Source of the DNA: Streptomyces sp. LHD-70
GTDB taxonomy: Bacteria > Actinomycetota > Actinomycetes > Streptomycetales > Streptomycetaceae
Length of the DNA: 64,000 nt
Direction of reading: 5' to 3'
NCBI RefSeq assembly: GCF_031157275.1
Contig: NZ_JAVIFW010000008.1
Location: 1-64,000, forward strand
The notes beneath the pieces are model-generated. The model had not been told where the DNA came from. It worked only from the letters and a program-made list of their open reading frames with translations, and searched no databases. The number at the start of each line of letters is the position of its first letter. The stretch's first letter is position 1. Position numbers and translations under genes: made by a program. Below are positions 16,346 through 26,979 of the stretch, piece after piece.

Positions 16346-17284
16346 ATGAGCAACTCGTTCGGCCCGCCCGAGGGCCAGTTCGGCCCACCTCAGGGCCCGC
16401 CGGGACCGCCGCAGGGCGGCTCGGGCTTCGGCCCGCCCCAAGGGCCTCCGCAAGGGCCTCCGCAAGGACCTCCGCAAGGGCCGCCTCCCGGTGGGCAGTT
16501 CGGTCCGCAAGGGCCGTTCCCGCCTCCGCCGCCGCGCCGCAACAACAACGCGGGCGTCGTCATCGCCATCGTCGGCGCCCTGGCGCTCGTGCTGGTCGTG
16601 GTCGTCGGGCTCGCCTTCTTCCTCGTGCCCAACCTCTTCGACGACGACGGGGGCAGCAACACCTCGTCCGACTCCCCCGGCGTCTCCGCCGCGCCCACGG
16701 ACGGCTCCTCCTCCGGCTCCGGCGGCCTCGACTCCAAGCCCGGCACCGACGCCACCTCGGCCGCCCCCGACCCGACCGAGAGCGCCTTCAAGGACGTCAC
16801 CGCCGGCGACTGCCTGCCCCTGTGGGACACCGGCCACGGCGGTACGAGCACCGTCGAGTGGAGCTCCGAGCAGCCCCCGGACCCGGTCTCCTGCAAGAGC
16901 GACGACGCCCTGGTCCAGGTCACCGGCACCTCCGGCAGCTGCGACAGCGGTACGAACCAGGCCACCTGGACGTACTCCTCGCCCAGCTCGGGCGAGACCA
17001 CCCGGCTCTGCCTCTCGCGGGTCTACCACAAGGGCGGCTGCTTCCTGGCCAACCAGGAGAACGGCAAGATCACCGGCATGGGCCCGATGACCGCCGTGGA
17101 CTGCACGGCCAAGAAGGTGCCCAGCGCGTACAACCAGGTCATGCACATCACGGGCGTCTACAACACGTCCAAGGGCACCGACGCCAGCCTCTGCCGACGC
17201 GTGCAGAACGACCAGACGACGTACTGGTCCTGGACCGTCGACAACGGCGACACCCTGCTCTGCACGATGGTCTACCAGGGCTGA
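16346..17284 (+). CDS. Pro/Gly/Gln-rich single-pass membrane protein with Cys-rich exterior domain
   Basis: 312 residues. Residues 1-65 are GPPQGPPQ repeats ending in PPPPPRRNNN, one membrane helix follows (about 68-91), then a Ser/Asp/Thr linker and an external domain with about nine Cys (AGDCLPLW, VSCKSDD, GSCDSG, CLSRVYHKGGCF, VDCTAKK, LCRRV, LLCTMVY), probably disulfide bonded. The layout resembles septum-formation-like proteins of actinobacteria; function unknown. GGGGGAGAAG precedes the ATG. The repeat-coding DNA is itself a 12-bp tandem array. The stop codon begins another tandem repeat. Confidence 0.83.
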   Translation: MSNSFGPPEGQFGPPQGPPGPPQGGSGFGPPQGPPQGPPQGPPQGPPPGGQFGPQGPFPPPPPRRNNNAGVVIAIVGALALVLVVVVGLAFFLVPNLFDDDGGSNTSSDSPGVSAAPTDGSSSGSGGLDSKPGTDATSAAPDPTESAFKDVTAGDCLPLWDTGHGGTSTVEWSSEQPPDPVSCKSDDALVQVTGTSGSCDSGTNQATWTYSSPSSGETTRLCLSRVYHKGGCFLANQENGKITGMGPMTAVDCTAKKVPSAYNQVMHITGVYNTSKGTDASLCRRVQNDQTTYWSWTVDNGDTLLCTMVYQG

Positions 17285-17346
17285 TCCCTGCGCAGACCGA
17301 TCCCTGCGCAGGCCGATGCCTGCGCAGGCCGATCCCTACGCAGGCT
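17283..17346. repeat. Four 16-bp tandem repeats between convergent stops
   Basis: GATCCCTGCGCAGACC, GATCCCTGCGCAGGCC, GATGCCTGCGCAGGCC, GATCCCTACGCAGGCT. The first starts inside the TGA of the plus-strand gene and the last ends 2 bp before the minus-strand stop. Confidence 0.85.
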
Positions 17347-17348
17347 GA

Positions 17349-17810
17349 TCAGGCGGGGCTCGGACCGTTCGCGGCGGCGGTCGTCGGCGTACCGTCCGGG
17401 CCCTCCTCGTTCGCGTCCGCGTCCTTCCCGTACGCGACCAACGTCAGTACGAGCAGGCCGAGTACGACCATCAGGAACGCGAAGGCCGTCCAGCCCACCA
17501 GGCCCACCGAGAACGCGCCGAGCACCGCGTGCAGCACCGCGGCCGCGATCAGCAGGATGCGGCCGACGCCGCCGGGCGCCCGGTCGCGCACTCCCGTACG
17601 CAGCAACACCAGGCCGCACAGCAGGAGATAGAGCCCCATCAGGCCGCCCGCCACCCACGAGCCGACGGTCATCGCGTGCGGATCCAGGCCGGCCAGGGAC
17701 ATCTTCTGGTTGTCCACGACCAGCCCCAGGAACCAGTTCAGCCACGCGATGCCGGCCGCCTCCACGACGAGCACGAGCGCGGCCACCAAGGCCACCGGTC
17801 TGCGCGCCAC
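17349..17810 (-). CDS. Four-helix integral membrane protein, function unknown
   Basis: 153 residues with four predicted membrane segments: VALVAALVLVVEAAGIAWLN, VGSWVAGGLMGLYLLLCGLV, ILLIAAAVLHAVLGAFSVGL and FAFLMVVLGLLVLTLVAYGK, then an acidic tail (DADANEEGPDG). A family of this size sits beside accA2 in other Streptomyces, as far as I remember. No catalytic motif is visible. It is divergent from accA2 and its start at 17810 (MARRPVALV) gives a positive-inside N-terminus. Confidence 0.82.
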   Translation of the reverse strand: MARRPVALVAALVLVVEAAGIAWLNWFLGLVVDNQKMSLAGLDPHAMTVGSWVAGGLMGLYLLLCGLVLLRTGVRDRAPGGVGRILLIAAAVLHAVLGAFSVGLVGWTAFAFLMVVLGLLVLTLVAYGKDADANEEGPDGTPTTAAANGPSPA

Positions 17811-18166
17811 GGCGCCCCACCCACTTCCCCACGCCGTTACCCCCGGTAGGTCCGAGGGCGCCGCAAACGCTACTAACGGGTAAACCGCGGGACAAGACTC
17901 TGCGGAGGGGCAAAGATTGATACCGCCATTCGTAGGGACTCCACAAAGAAACCAGATCGGCTCCTGGCCTCACAGACAGAGACCTGCGCCACACCGTCCC
18001 GTTACTGTGCGGTTCAGGATCCCGTCGTACCGTGGTGCGACAAGGGATTTTGCGACTCGAGCGCCCCTCGAATAACGCTCCGTGTGGGCAAGCTCACTAT
18101 TGGGGACGGGTCGATCCGCCGTGTCGGCAGTCCCTAAACTCAGCTTGTTTCAAGGAGGGAGCCAAC
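17811..18166 (+). other. Intergenic region upstream of accA2
   Basis: 356 bp without a convincing gene. GC falls near 17900-17960. AAGGAGGGAG lies just ahead of the accA2 GTG; promoter elements for accA2 must be here, but I see no unambiguous hexamers or palindrome. Confidence 0.5.
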
Positions 18167-19939
<1,773 letters not shown>

Positions 19940-19951
19940 CGTCCGAGACAC

Positions 19952-20002
19952 GCGTACGACGAAGGGCTCCCGGTTCCGTACCGGGAGCCCTTCGTCGTAC
20001 GC
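19952..20002 (+). terminator. Strong terminator after accA2
   Basis: A perfect 23-bp stem (starting GCGTACGACGAAGGGCTCCC) with a TCCGT loop, 12 bp after the stop. Confidence 0.88.
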
Positions 20003-20102
20003 ACACGCCGCTGGGTGCGTCCGGTGACTGGCCGTTCGCGCACCGTACGGGGTGGCATCCTGGAAGCAGACCAGGGCCGAGGGGCCAGGGAGGACGGCTG
20101 TG

Positions 20103-20717
20103 ATGACGACCAGCACCGGGCGAACCGAAGCGGTGCCCGCCGCGGTGCCCGCCGCGGTGCGTCCGATGCGCGCGGATGCGCGGCGCAATTACGACCGGCT
20201 GCTCGCCGAGGGCCGTGCCGCGTTCGCCGAGCACGGCACGGACGCGTCCCTGGAGGACATCGCGCGCCGCGCGGGCGTCGGGATCGGCACGCTGTACCGG
20301 CACTTCCCGAACCGGCACGCGCTGCTGAGCGCGGTCTTCGAGGACGCGGTGCGCGCGCTGCTCACCCGCTCGCGCGAGCTGCTCGACGACCCACAGCCGT
20401 GCGCGGCGCTCGTGGAGTGGCTGCGGGCGCTCGTGACGCACGCGGGCGAGTACCGCGGCCTGTCCCGGGCCCTCATGTCGGTCTCGCAGGACGACAGTTC
20501 GGCCCTCGCGCGGTGCAGCGCCCCGATGCGCGGGGCGGGCGGGGCGCTGCTCGTACGGGCGCAGGAGGCCGGGTCGGTGCGCTCGGACATCACGATCGGC
20601 GATCTGCTCCAGCTGACCAACGCGATCGCGCTGGCCGCTGAAGAGACGCCGGGGGACCCGGAGTTGGCGGATCGGTTGCTGATGCTTACGCTGCGCGGGC
20701 TCAAGTCGGGTACGTAG
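20103..20717 (+). CDS. TetR family transcriptional regulator
   Basis: 204 residues. The N-terminal HTH is intact: RNYDRLLAEGRAAFAEHGTD then SLEDIARRAGVGIGTLYRHFPNRHALL. The C-terminal ligand domain (about 85-200) has no recognisable ligand signature. A short Val/Pro/Ala leader (EAVPAAVPAAVRP, from a 12-bp duplication) precedes it, so the true start could be MRADARR at residue 22. It is alone; TetR proteins usually repress a neighbour, but both neighbours are separated by terminators or repeats. Confidence 0.88.
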   Translation: MTTSTGRTEAVPAAVPAAVRPMRADARRNYDRLLAEGRAAFAEHGTDASLEDIARRAGVGIGTLYRHFPNRHALLSAVFEDAVRALLTRSRELLDDPQPCAALVEWLRALVTHAGEYRGLSRALMSVSQDDSSALARCSAPMRGAGGALLVRAQEAGSVRSDITIGDLLQLTNAIALAAEETPGDPELADRLLMLTLRGLKSGT

Positions 20718-20872
20718 GGCTGCGCTTACGGAGTGCGGTCAGGTGCTGTTGTCCAGCGCACCCTCGATCGCCCTGCGGGCTCGTCCTCAAACGCCGGACG
20801 GGCTGATATTTCCGACGCGGCCGATAACGCCTGCGACGCCGCACAACAAGCAAGCGGCAGAAGCCAGTAGAC
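20718..20872. repeat. Intergenic region with a partial dispersed repeat
   Basis: 155 bp between TetR and the end of the DeoR gene. TCGTCCTCAAACGCCGGACG followed by GGCTGATATTTC is a degraded copy of the CCTCAA-CGCCGGAGGGGCTGAATTTT repeat. No gene seen. Confidence 0.55.
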
Positions 20873-21847
20873 CTACCTGCGCCTCAAGTCCGCCACCCTG
20901 GCCGCCCGTTCACGTTCCCGGTCGCCCGGGGTCGGGTCGGTCAGGGCGCTTGCCGTGCGCAGGGACGGTGGACCCGGTGTGACGTTCCTCCGCTGGCCCG
21001 GCAGGGGGACGTCCCGGCGCTGTGGAGGGCCCGGCGGCACCGGGTCGGCGGTGCCGCCCGGTGGGGTCGCGCCCGCCACCGCGACCTGGACGCCCTGGTC
21101 GGCGAGGGCCTGCAGTTCGGCGGCCGCGCGTTCGTCGTGCACCGGGGGCTCGTCCGTGACGAGCCGGGTGATGACGTCCGTGGGCACCGTCTGGAACATG
21201 GTGTCGGTGCCGAGCTTGGTGTGGTCGGCGAGGACCACCACCTCCGCGGCGGCCTGCACCAGGGCCCGGTCGACGCTCGCCGAGAGCATGTTGGACGTGG
21301 ACAGGCCGCGCTCCGCGGTCAGCCCGCTCCCGGAGAGGAAGGCGCGCGACACCCGCAGCCCCTGGAGGGACTGCTCGGCTCCGCTGCCCACGAGGGCGTA
21401 GTTGGAGCCGCGCAGGGTGCCGCCGGTCATGACGACCTCCACGCGGTTGGCGTGCGCCAACGCCTGGGCGACGAGCAGGGAGTTGGTGACGACGGTCAGG
21501 CCGGGGACGCGGGCGAGCCGGCGGGCCAGCTCCTGCGTGGTCGTACCCGCGCCGACGACGATGGCCTCGCCCTCTTCGACGAGGCCCGCGGCGAGATCGG
21601 CGATGGCCGTCTTCTCGGCCGTCGCGGACAGCGACTTCTGCGGGAAGCCGGACTCACGCGTGAATCCGCCCGGGAGTACCGCGCCGCCGTGGCGGCGGTC
21701 GAGGAGTCCTTCGGCCTCGAGCGCCCGCACATCCCGCCGTACGGTCACTTCGGAGGTCTGGACTACGCGGGCGAGCTCCCGGAGCGAAACCGCTCCGTTG
21801 GCCCGCACCATTTCGAGGATCAATTGGCGACGTTCTGCAGCGAACAC
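20873..21847 (-). CDS. DeoR/GlpR family transcriptional regulator
   Basis: 324 residues. N-terminal winged HTH (MFAAERRQLILEMVRANGAV to EVTVRRDVRALEAEGLLDRRHGGAV) and a sugar-phosphate-binding domain with IVVGAGTTTQELARRL, VVTNSLLVAQAL and MTGGTLRGSNYALVG. The family senses phosphorylated sugars. The tail (about 265-324) is Pro/Arg-rich and unlike the family. It is 2.4 kb from the purine nucleoside phosphorylase gene, so deoxyribose or ribose phosphate is a possible ligand, but nothing in the sequence proves it. Confidence 0.9.
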   Translation of the reverse strand: MFAAERRQLILEMVRANGAVSLRELARVVQTSEVTVRRDVRALEAEGLLDRRHGGAVLPGGFTRESGFPQKSLSATAEKTAIADLAAGLVEEGEAIVVGAGTTTQELARRLARVPGLTVVTNSLLVAQALAHANRVEVVMTGGTLRGSNYALVGSGAEQSLQGLRVSRAFLSGSGLTAERGLSTSNMLSASVDRALVQAAAEVVVLADHTKLGTDTMFQTVPTDVITRLVTDEPPVHDERAAAELQALADQGVQVAVAGATPPGGTADPVPPGPPQRRDVPLPGQRRNVTPGPPSLRTASALTDPTPGDRERERAARVADLRRR

Positions 21848-21942
21848 GAAACTGACAGTAACCCCAACGACCGTCTGCTTTCAGCAGTTTGCGCCGAATA
21901 ACAGAAGTTGTTCGCATGGTCCGACGCGAAGTGGTATACGCA

Positions 21943-22011
21943 GGCCCAGTCCCCCGGCATAGTCCGGGTGACTGGGCCAATGACGTCGTACGAGGGCTCA
22001 ACTCGCCCTCG
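21943..22011 (-). terminator. Two hairpins between the LpdA-like and DeoR genes
   Basis: GGCCCAGT...ACTGGGCC with an inner CCCGG/CCGGG stem (21943-21978), then CGAGGGC-TCAACTC-GCCCTCG (21991-22011). They lie just past the stop of the LpdA-like gene on the minus strand. Confidence 0.6.
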
Positions 22012-22032
22012 GAGCAGGGGTTTTACGGGCTG

Positions 22033-23472
22033 TCAGGCCTCGCCCGCCGTCTTGCGCGTGTGCAGCTGGCGGGCAACCTCGGCGATCGAGCCGGACAGCG
22101 AGGGGTAGACGGTGAACGCATTCGCGATCTGTTCCACCGTCAAGTTGTTGTCGACCGCGATCGAGATGGGGTGGATCAGTTCCGAAGCGCGCGGCGAGAC
22201 GACCACGCCGCCGACGACGATGCCGGTGCCGGGGCGGCAGAAGATCTTCACGAAGCCGTCCCGGATGCCCTGCATCTTGGCGCGCGGGTTGCGAAGCAGC
22301 GGCAGCTTCACCATGCGGGCATCGATCTTGCCCTCGTCCACGTCGGACTGGCTGTAGCCGACGGTGGCGATCTCCGGGTCGGTGAAGATGTTCGCCGAGA
22401 CGGTCTTCAGGTTCAGCGGCGTCACCGCGTCGCCCAGGAAGTGGTACATCGCGATCCGGCCCTGCATGGCGGCGACCGACGCGAGCGCGAAGACACCGGT
22501 CACGTCACCGGCCGCGTACACACCGGGGGCGGAGGTGCGGGACACCTTGTCGGTCCAGATGTGGCCCGAGTCCTTCACGCGGACCCCGGCCTCCTCCAGG
22601 CCCATGCCGCTGCTGTTCGGGATCGCGCCGACCGCCATCAGGCAGTGCGTACCGGTGATGACGCGGCCGTCGGCGAGCGTGACCTCGACGCGGTCGCCGA
22701 CGCGCTTGGCGGAGGCGGCGCGCGAGCGGGCCATGACGTTCATGCCGCGGCGCCGGAACACGTCCTCCAGGACGGCGGCGGCGTCCGGGTCCTCGCCGGG
22801 CAGCACGCGGTCACGGGAGGAGACCAGCGTGACCTTGGAGCCGAGCGCCTGGTAGGCACCGGCGAACTCGGCACCCGTGACACCCGAGCCGACCACGATG
22901 AGCTCCTCGGGAAGCTCGTCCAGGTCGTACACCTGCGTCCAGTTGAGGATGCGCTCGCCGTCGGGCAGGGCGTCGGGGATCTCGCGCGGGTGCCCGCCGG
23001 TCGCGATGAGCACGGCATCGGCGACGAGGGTCTCCTCGCTGCCGTCCGCCGCGGTCACGACGACCTTGCGGGAGCCGTCCATGTCCTGCTGGCCCTCGAG
23101 CCGGCCGCGGCCGCGTACGACGCGGGCGCCCGCGCGGGTCACGGACGCGGTGATGTCGTGCGACTGGGCGAGCGCGAGCCGCTTCACCCGTCGGTTGACC
23201 TTGCCCAGGTCCACGCCGACGACGCGGGCGGCCTGGTCGATGTGCGGCGTGTCGTCCTCGACGATGATGCCCAGCTCTTCGTACGAGGAGTCGAAGGTGG
23301 TCATCACCTCGGCCGTCGCGATGAGGGTCTTGGACGGCACGCAGTCGGTGAGCACCGACGCCCCGCCCAGACCGTCGCAGTCGACGACGGTCACCTCCGC
23401 GCCGAGTTGGGCGCCCACCAGGGCCGCCTCGTATCCGCCGGGTCCGCCGCCGATGATCACGATCCGGGTCAA
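22033..23472 (-). CDS. lpdA: LpdA-like NAD(P)H quinone dehydrogenase (flavoprotein disulfide reductase family)
   Basis: 479 residues from TTG at 23472. FAD-binding TRIVIIGGGPGGYEAAL, NAD-binding IVVGSGVTGAEFA, second FAD motif GVYAAGDVTG and a C-terminal dimer domain. The redox motif reads GGASVLTDCVPSK: only one of the two Cys of dihydrolipoamide dehydrogenases (GGTCLNVGCIPSK) remains, as in mycobacterial LpdA, which reduces quinones instead of disulfides. ATG at 23568 would add 32 residues with no homology to the fold, so I prefer the shorter form with GAGG upstream. Confidence 0.87.
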   Translation of the reverse strand: MTRIVIIGGGPGGYEAALVGAQLGAEVTVVDCDGLGGASVLTDCVPSKTLIATAEVMTTFDSSYEELGIIVEDDTPHIDQAARVVGVDLGKVNRRVKRLALAQSHDITASVTRAGARVVRGRGRLEGQQDMDGSRKVVVTAADGSEETLVADAVLIATGGHPREIPDALPDGERILNWTQVYDLDELPEELIVVGSGVTGAEFAGAYQALGSKVTLVSSRDRVLPGEDPDAAAVLEDVFRRRGMNVMARSRAASAKRVGDRVEVTLADGRVITGTHCLMAVGAIPNSSGMGLEEAGVRVKDSGHIWTDKVSRTSAPGVYAAGDVTGVFALASVAAMQGRIAMYHFLGDAVTPLNLKTVSANIFTDPEIATVGYSQSDVDEGKIDARMVKLPLLRNPRAKMQGIRDGFVKIFCRPGTGIVVGGVVVSPRASELIHPISIAVDNNLTVEQIANAFTVYPSLSGSIAEVARQLHTRKTAGEA

Positions 23473-23673
23473 GGGATTTACGCCTCGCGCTCTCGTTTCC
23501 GGCCCGCCCACCGCGTTCCGGCCGGGGGTCCCGGGGTCGCCCCCGGGCAGATGCAGTACGTACTCCATTGTCCCGCACGCTTCAAGTTGCTTCGCCCCGG
23601 GGCCCTCCAGTGGGGTACGACGGGCTCATGAGACCGCACGACCTGCGGCGGTCACTGTCGTACCCTCGGTCCC

Positions 23674-24111
23674 ATGTCGCTCTACGCCGCGTACGCCGGC
23701 AATCTCGACGCGCGGCTCATGTCCCGCCGCGCCCCGTACTCGCCGCTGCGCGCCACTGGCTGGCTCAACGGCTGGCGGCTGACGTTCGGCGGGGAGCACA
23801 TGGGCTGGGAAGGCGCGCTCGCCACGATCGTGGAGGCCCCGCGCTCCCAGGTCTTCGTCGCGCTCTACGACATCGCGCCCATGGACGAGGAGTCCATGGA
23901 CCGCTGGGAGGGCGTCGGCCTGGACATCTACCGCAGGATGCGGATCCGCGTGGAGACCCTGGAGGGCGAGATGCCCGCCTGGGTGTACGTCCTGAACGGC
24001 TACGAGGGCGGCCTGCCCTCGGCCCGCTACCTCGGCGAACTCGCCGACGCGGCGGAGTCGGCGGGGGCGCCGCACGATTACGTGATGTCTTTGCGGAAGC
24101 GGCCCTGCTGA
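23674..24111 (+). CDS. Gamma-glutamylcyclotransferase family protein
   Basis: 145 residues. MSLYAAYAGNLDARLMSRRAP matches the family's substrate loop (YxxYGSNL type), and the beta-barrel segments GWRLTFGG and FVALYDIAPMDEESMDRWEG are typical. The general base Glu would be in the DEESMDRWEG region. Relatives release 5-oxoproline from gamma-glutamyl amines; the true substrate is unknown. Single gene between divergent lpdA and the nucleoside phosphorylase gene. Confidence 0.85.
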   Translation: MSLYAAYAGNLDARLMSRRAPYSPLRATGWLNGWRLTFGGEHMGWEGALATIVEAPRSQVFVALYDIAPMDEESMDRWEGVGLDIYRRMRIRVETLEGEMPAWVYVLNGYEGGLPSARYLGELADAAESAGAPHDYVMSLRKRPC

Positions 24112-24211
24112 GGCCGGTAGCTGGTCACCCTCCGGGGGCTCCGCCCCCGCCCCCCCCGCGAGCTTGGCGGAACGTACAAGGCAACGATCGCGACACTGTC
24201 GACGGCAGCAT

Positions 24212-24223
24212 CTACGCGCGTGG
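24212..24223. promoter_or_regulatory. Candidate nucleoside-regulon operator before the PNP gene
   Basis: CTACGCGCGTGG matches 11 of 12 positions of the palindrome CTACGCGCGTAG. It covers the -35 region of a promoter whose -10 would be TACCCT (24236-24241), 7 bp before the GTG. Confidence 0.6.
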
Positions 24224-24248
24224 AACGACAACGGCTACCCTCGACCGC

Positions 24249-25061
24249 GTGAACGCTTCCGTAACCCCCACCGACCCGTACGCCGCCGCAGACGCCGCCG
24301 CCGCGCGGCTGCGTGAGATCACCGGCGCAGAGACCCATGACGTCGCCCTCGTGATGGGGTCGGGCTGGGCCCCCGCCGTGGACGCGCTCGGCACGCCCGA
24401 GGCCGAGTTCCCCGTCACCGAACTGCCCGGCTTCCCGCCGCCCGCCGTCGAGGGCCACGGCGGCAAGATCCGGTCGTACAAGATCGGTGACAAGCGCGCC
24501 CTGGTCTTCCTCGGCCGCACCCACTACTACGAGGGCCGCGGCGTCGCCGCCGTCGCGCACGGGGTGCGTACGGCCGTGGCCGCGGGCTGCAAGACCGTCG
24601 TCCTGACCAACGGCTGCGGCGGCCTGCGCGCGGGCATGCGCCCCGGCCAGCCGGTCCTGATCAGCGACCACCTGAACCTGACGGCGACGTCGCCGATCGT
24701 CGGCGCCAACTTCGTCGACCTGACCGACCTGTACTCGCCGCGCCTGCGCGCCCTGTGCAAGGAGGTCGACGCGAGCCTGGAGGAGGGCGTGTACGCGCAG
24801 TTCCCCGGCCCGCACTACGAGACCCCGGCCGAGGTCCGCATGGCCGGTGTCCTCGGCGCCGACCTGGTCGGCATGTCCACGGTCCTGGAGGCCATCGCGG
24901 CCCGCGAGGCGGGCGCCGAGGTGCTCGGCATCTCCCTGGTCACCAACCTGGCCGCGGGCCTGTCCGGCGAGCCCCTCAACCACGAGGAGGTCCTCCAGGC
25001 CGGCCGCGACTCCGCAGCCCGCATGGGCGCCCTGCTCACGCAGGTCCTCGGCCGGATCTGA
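24249..25061 (+). CDS. Purine nucleoside phosphorylase
   Basis: 270 residues, trimeric class II type. Motifs: VALVMGSGWAPAVD (phosphate-binding Ser), GRTHYYEGRG, VLTNGCGGLRAGMRPGQPVL, GPHYETPAEVRM and GMSTVLEAIAAREAG; the last two form the base pocket. Cleaves (deoxy)inosine or guanosine with phosphate to a base and (deoxy)ribose-1-phosphate. GTG start has no Shine-Dalgarno but TACCCT 7 bp upstream, so it is probably leaderless. A phosphosugar mutase gene follows 82 bp later, and the adenosine deaminase and nucleoside transporter genes of this window supply its substrates. Confidence 0.94.
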   Translation: MNASVTPTDPYAAADAAAARLREITGAETHDVALVMGSGWAPAVDALGTPEAEFPVTELPGFPPPAVEGHGGKIRSYKIGDKRALVFLGRTHYYEGRGVAAVAHGVRTAVAAGCKTVVLTNGCGGLRAGMRPGQPVLISDHLNLTATSPIVGANFVDLTDLYSPRLRALCKEVDASLEEGVYAQFPGPHYETPAEVRMAGVLGADLVGMSTVLEAIAAREAGAEVLGISLVTNLAAGLSGEPLNHEEVLQAGRDSAARMGALLTQVLGRI

Positions 25062-25098
25062 GCGACAGTTCCGAGCGACGGTTCCGAGCGACAGTTCC
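25060..25098. repeat. Three 13-bp tandem repeats at the PNP stop
   Basis: GAGCGACAGTTCC, GAGCGACGGTTCC, GAGCGACAGTTCC, then GAGCGATCC. The first unit shares two bases with the TGA stop. Confidence 0.85.
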
Positions 25099-25143
25099 GA
25101 GCGATCCGACCCGTACGACGTACGACGAGAAGCTGAGGCAGAC

Positions 25144-26793
25144 GTGCAGGCAGACGCACACGAGGCGCTGATCACCCGGGCCAGGGCCTGGCTGGCCGAG
25201 GACCCCGACCCCGAGACCCGCGAGGAGCTGGCCAAGCTCATCGACGCCGGGGCGCACGAGGAGCTGGCGGACCGGTTCTCCGGCACCCTCCAGTTCGGCA
25301 CCGCCGGGCTGCGCGGCGAGCTGGGCGCGGGCCCGATGCGGATGAACCGCTCCGTCGTCATCCGCGCGGCCGCGGGCCTGGCCGCGTACCTGCGCGCGCA
25401 GGGCAAGGCGGGCGGGCTCGTGGTCATCGGGTACGACGCGCGGTACAAGTCGGCGGACTTCGCGCGGGACACGGCGGCCGTGATGACGGGCGCCGGGCTG
25501 CGCGCGGCGGTGCTCCCCCGCCCGCTGCCCACCCCCGTCCTGGCCTTCGCCATACGGCACCTGGGCGCGGTCGCGGGCGTCGAGGTCACGGCCTCGCACA
25601 ACCCGCCGCGCGACAACGGCTACAAGGTGTATCTGGGCGACGGCACGCAGATCGTGCCCCCGGCGGACGCGGACATCGCCGCCGAGATCGACGCGGTGGG
25701 CGCCCTCGCCGACGTACCGCGCCCGTCGGAAGGCTGGGAGACGCTGGGCGAGGAGGTGCTCGAGGCGTACTTGTCGCGGACGGACGCGGTGCTGGCCCCC
25801 GGCTCCCCGCGTACGGCCCGTACCGTCTACACGCCCATGCACGGCGTCGGCAAGGAGACCCTGCTCGCCGCGTTCGCGCGGGCCGGGTTCCCCGAGCCGG
25901 TGGTCGTGGCCGAACAGGCCGAGCCGGACCCGGACTTCCCGACGGTGGCCTTCCCGAACCCGGAGGAGCCGGGCGCGATGGACCTGTCCTTCGCGGCGGC
26001 CCGGGACTCCGAGCCGGACCTGGTCATCGCCAACGACCCGGACGCGGACCGCTGCGCGGTGGCGGTGCACGACTCCTCGGCGGGTGACTGGCGCATGCTG
26101 CGCGGCGACGAAGTGGGCGCGCTGCTTGCCGCGCACCTGGTCAAGCGGGGTGTGACCGGGACCTTCGCGGAGTCGATCGTCTCGTCGTCCCTCCTTGGCC
26201 GGATCGCTTCGGCGGCGGGTCTGGCGTACGAGGAAACCCTCACCGGCTTCAAGTGGATCGCCCGCGTGGACGGCCTGCGGTACGGCTACGAGGAGGCGCT
26301 CGGCTACTGCGTCGACCCGGAGGGCGTGCGCGACAAGGACGGCATCACGGCCGCGCTCCTCGTCACCGAGCTGGCCTCGGAGCTGAAGGAGCAGGGCCGT
26401 ACGCTGCTCGACCTCCTCGACGACCTGGCGATCGAGCACGGCGTGCACGCGACGGACCAGCTGTCGGTGCGGGTCGAGGACCTGTCGATCATCGCGGCGG
26501 CGATGCGGCGGCTGCGCGAGCAGCCGCCGACGGAGCTGGCGGGCCTGCCGGTGACGCTGGCGGAGGACCTGACGCGGGGAACGGCCTCGCTGCCCCCGAC
26601 GGACGGGCTCCGCTACACGCTCGACGGCGCCCGGGTCATCGTCCGGCCCAGCGGCACGGAGCCGAAGCTGAAGTGCTACTTGGAGGCTGTCGTACCGGTG
26701 GCCCCTTCGGACGGTCTGCCGGCGGCACGGGCGAAGGCGGCGGAGCTGCTTGCGGCGCTGAAGCGGGATCTGGCTGCGGCGGCGGGTATCTGA
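25144..26793 (+). CDS. Phosphohexomutase-superfamily enzyme (phosphomannomutase or phosphopentomutase)
   Basis: 549 residues. Four-domain alpha-D-phosphohexomutase fold: FGTAGLRGELGAGPMRMN at the start, active-site Ser loop VEVTASHNPPRDNGYKVY, metal loop NDPDADRCAV, sugar loop GYEEALGYCV and phosphate loop VRPSGTEPKLKCYLE. Annotated relatives are phosphomannomutases, but its place 82 bp behind the nucleoside phosphorylase gene fits conversion of (deoxy)ribose-1-phosphate to the 5-phosphate; no DeoB-type gene is in the window. GTG start with GAGG 5 bp upstream. Confidence 0.9.
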   Translation: MQADAHEALITRARAWLAEDPDPETREELAKLIDAGAHEELADRFSGTLQFGTAGLRGELGAGPMRMNRSVVIRAAAGLAAYLRAQGKAGGLVVIGYDARYKSADFARDTAAVMTGAGLRAAVLPRPLPTPVLAFAIRHLGAVAGVEVTASHNPPRDNGYKVYLGDGTQIVPPADADIAAEIDAVGALADVPRPSEGWETLGEEVLEAYLSRTDAVLAPGSPRTARTVYTPMHGVGKETLLAAFARAGFPEPVVVAEQAEPDPDFPTVAFPNPEEPGAMDLSFAAARDSEPDLVIANDPDADRCAVAVHDSSAGDWRMLRGDEVGALLAAHLVKRGVTGTFAESIVSSSLLGRIASAAGLAYEETLTGFKWIARVDGLRYGYEEALGYCVDPEGVRDKDGITAALLVTELASELKEQGRTLLDLLDDLAIEHGVHATDQLSVRVEDLSIIAAAMRRLREQPPTELAGLPVTLAEDLTRGTASLPPTDGLRYTLDGARVIVRPSGTEPKLKCYLEAVVPVAPSDGLPAARAKAAELLAALKRDLAAAAGI

Positions 26794-26813
26794 GCCGGTA
26801 GCGTTCCGGCCTT

Positions 26814-26852
26814 GAGGGGCGGCGGTGACCTGGACGGTCACCGCCGCCCCTC
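26814..26852 (+). terminator. Terminator after the phosphosugar mutase gene
   Basis: A perfect 17-bp stem (GAGGGGCGGCGGTGACC) with a TGGAC loop, 20 bp past the stop, followed by TTCGT. Confidence 0.88.
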
Positions 26853-26979
26853 TTCGTACGTTGGGACCACCTGAACGGGTGATTCCCGCAGGGCACTTGA
26901 CGCAGCGGGGCGGGAGGGGTGGGGCCCGCAAGGAAGGTGGACCGGTCTGCGCCCGACCGGCCCCAGGGGCTGCCCGCCC

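Noticed and set aside
16186..17346. Tandem repeats considered as a CRISPR array
   Set aside because: Units of 15-16 bp repeat without spacers and no cas gene is present.
21943..21978. Hairpin considered as a tRNA-like or riboswitch structure
   Set aside because: Only one stem with a small bulge, located at a gene end; no cloverleaf or conserved aptamer sequence.
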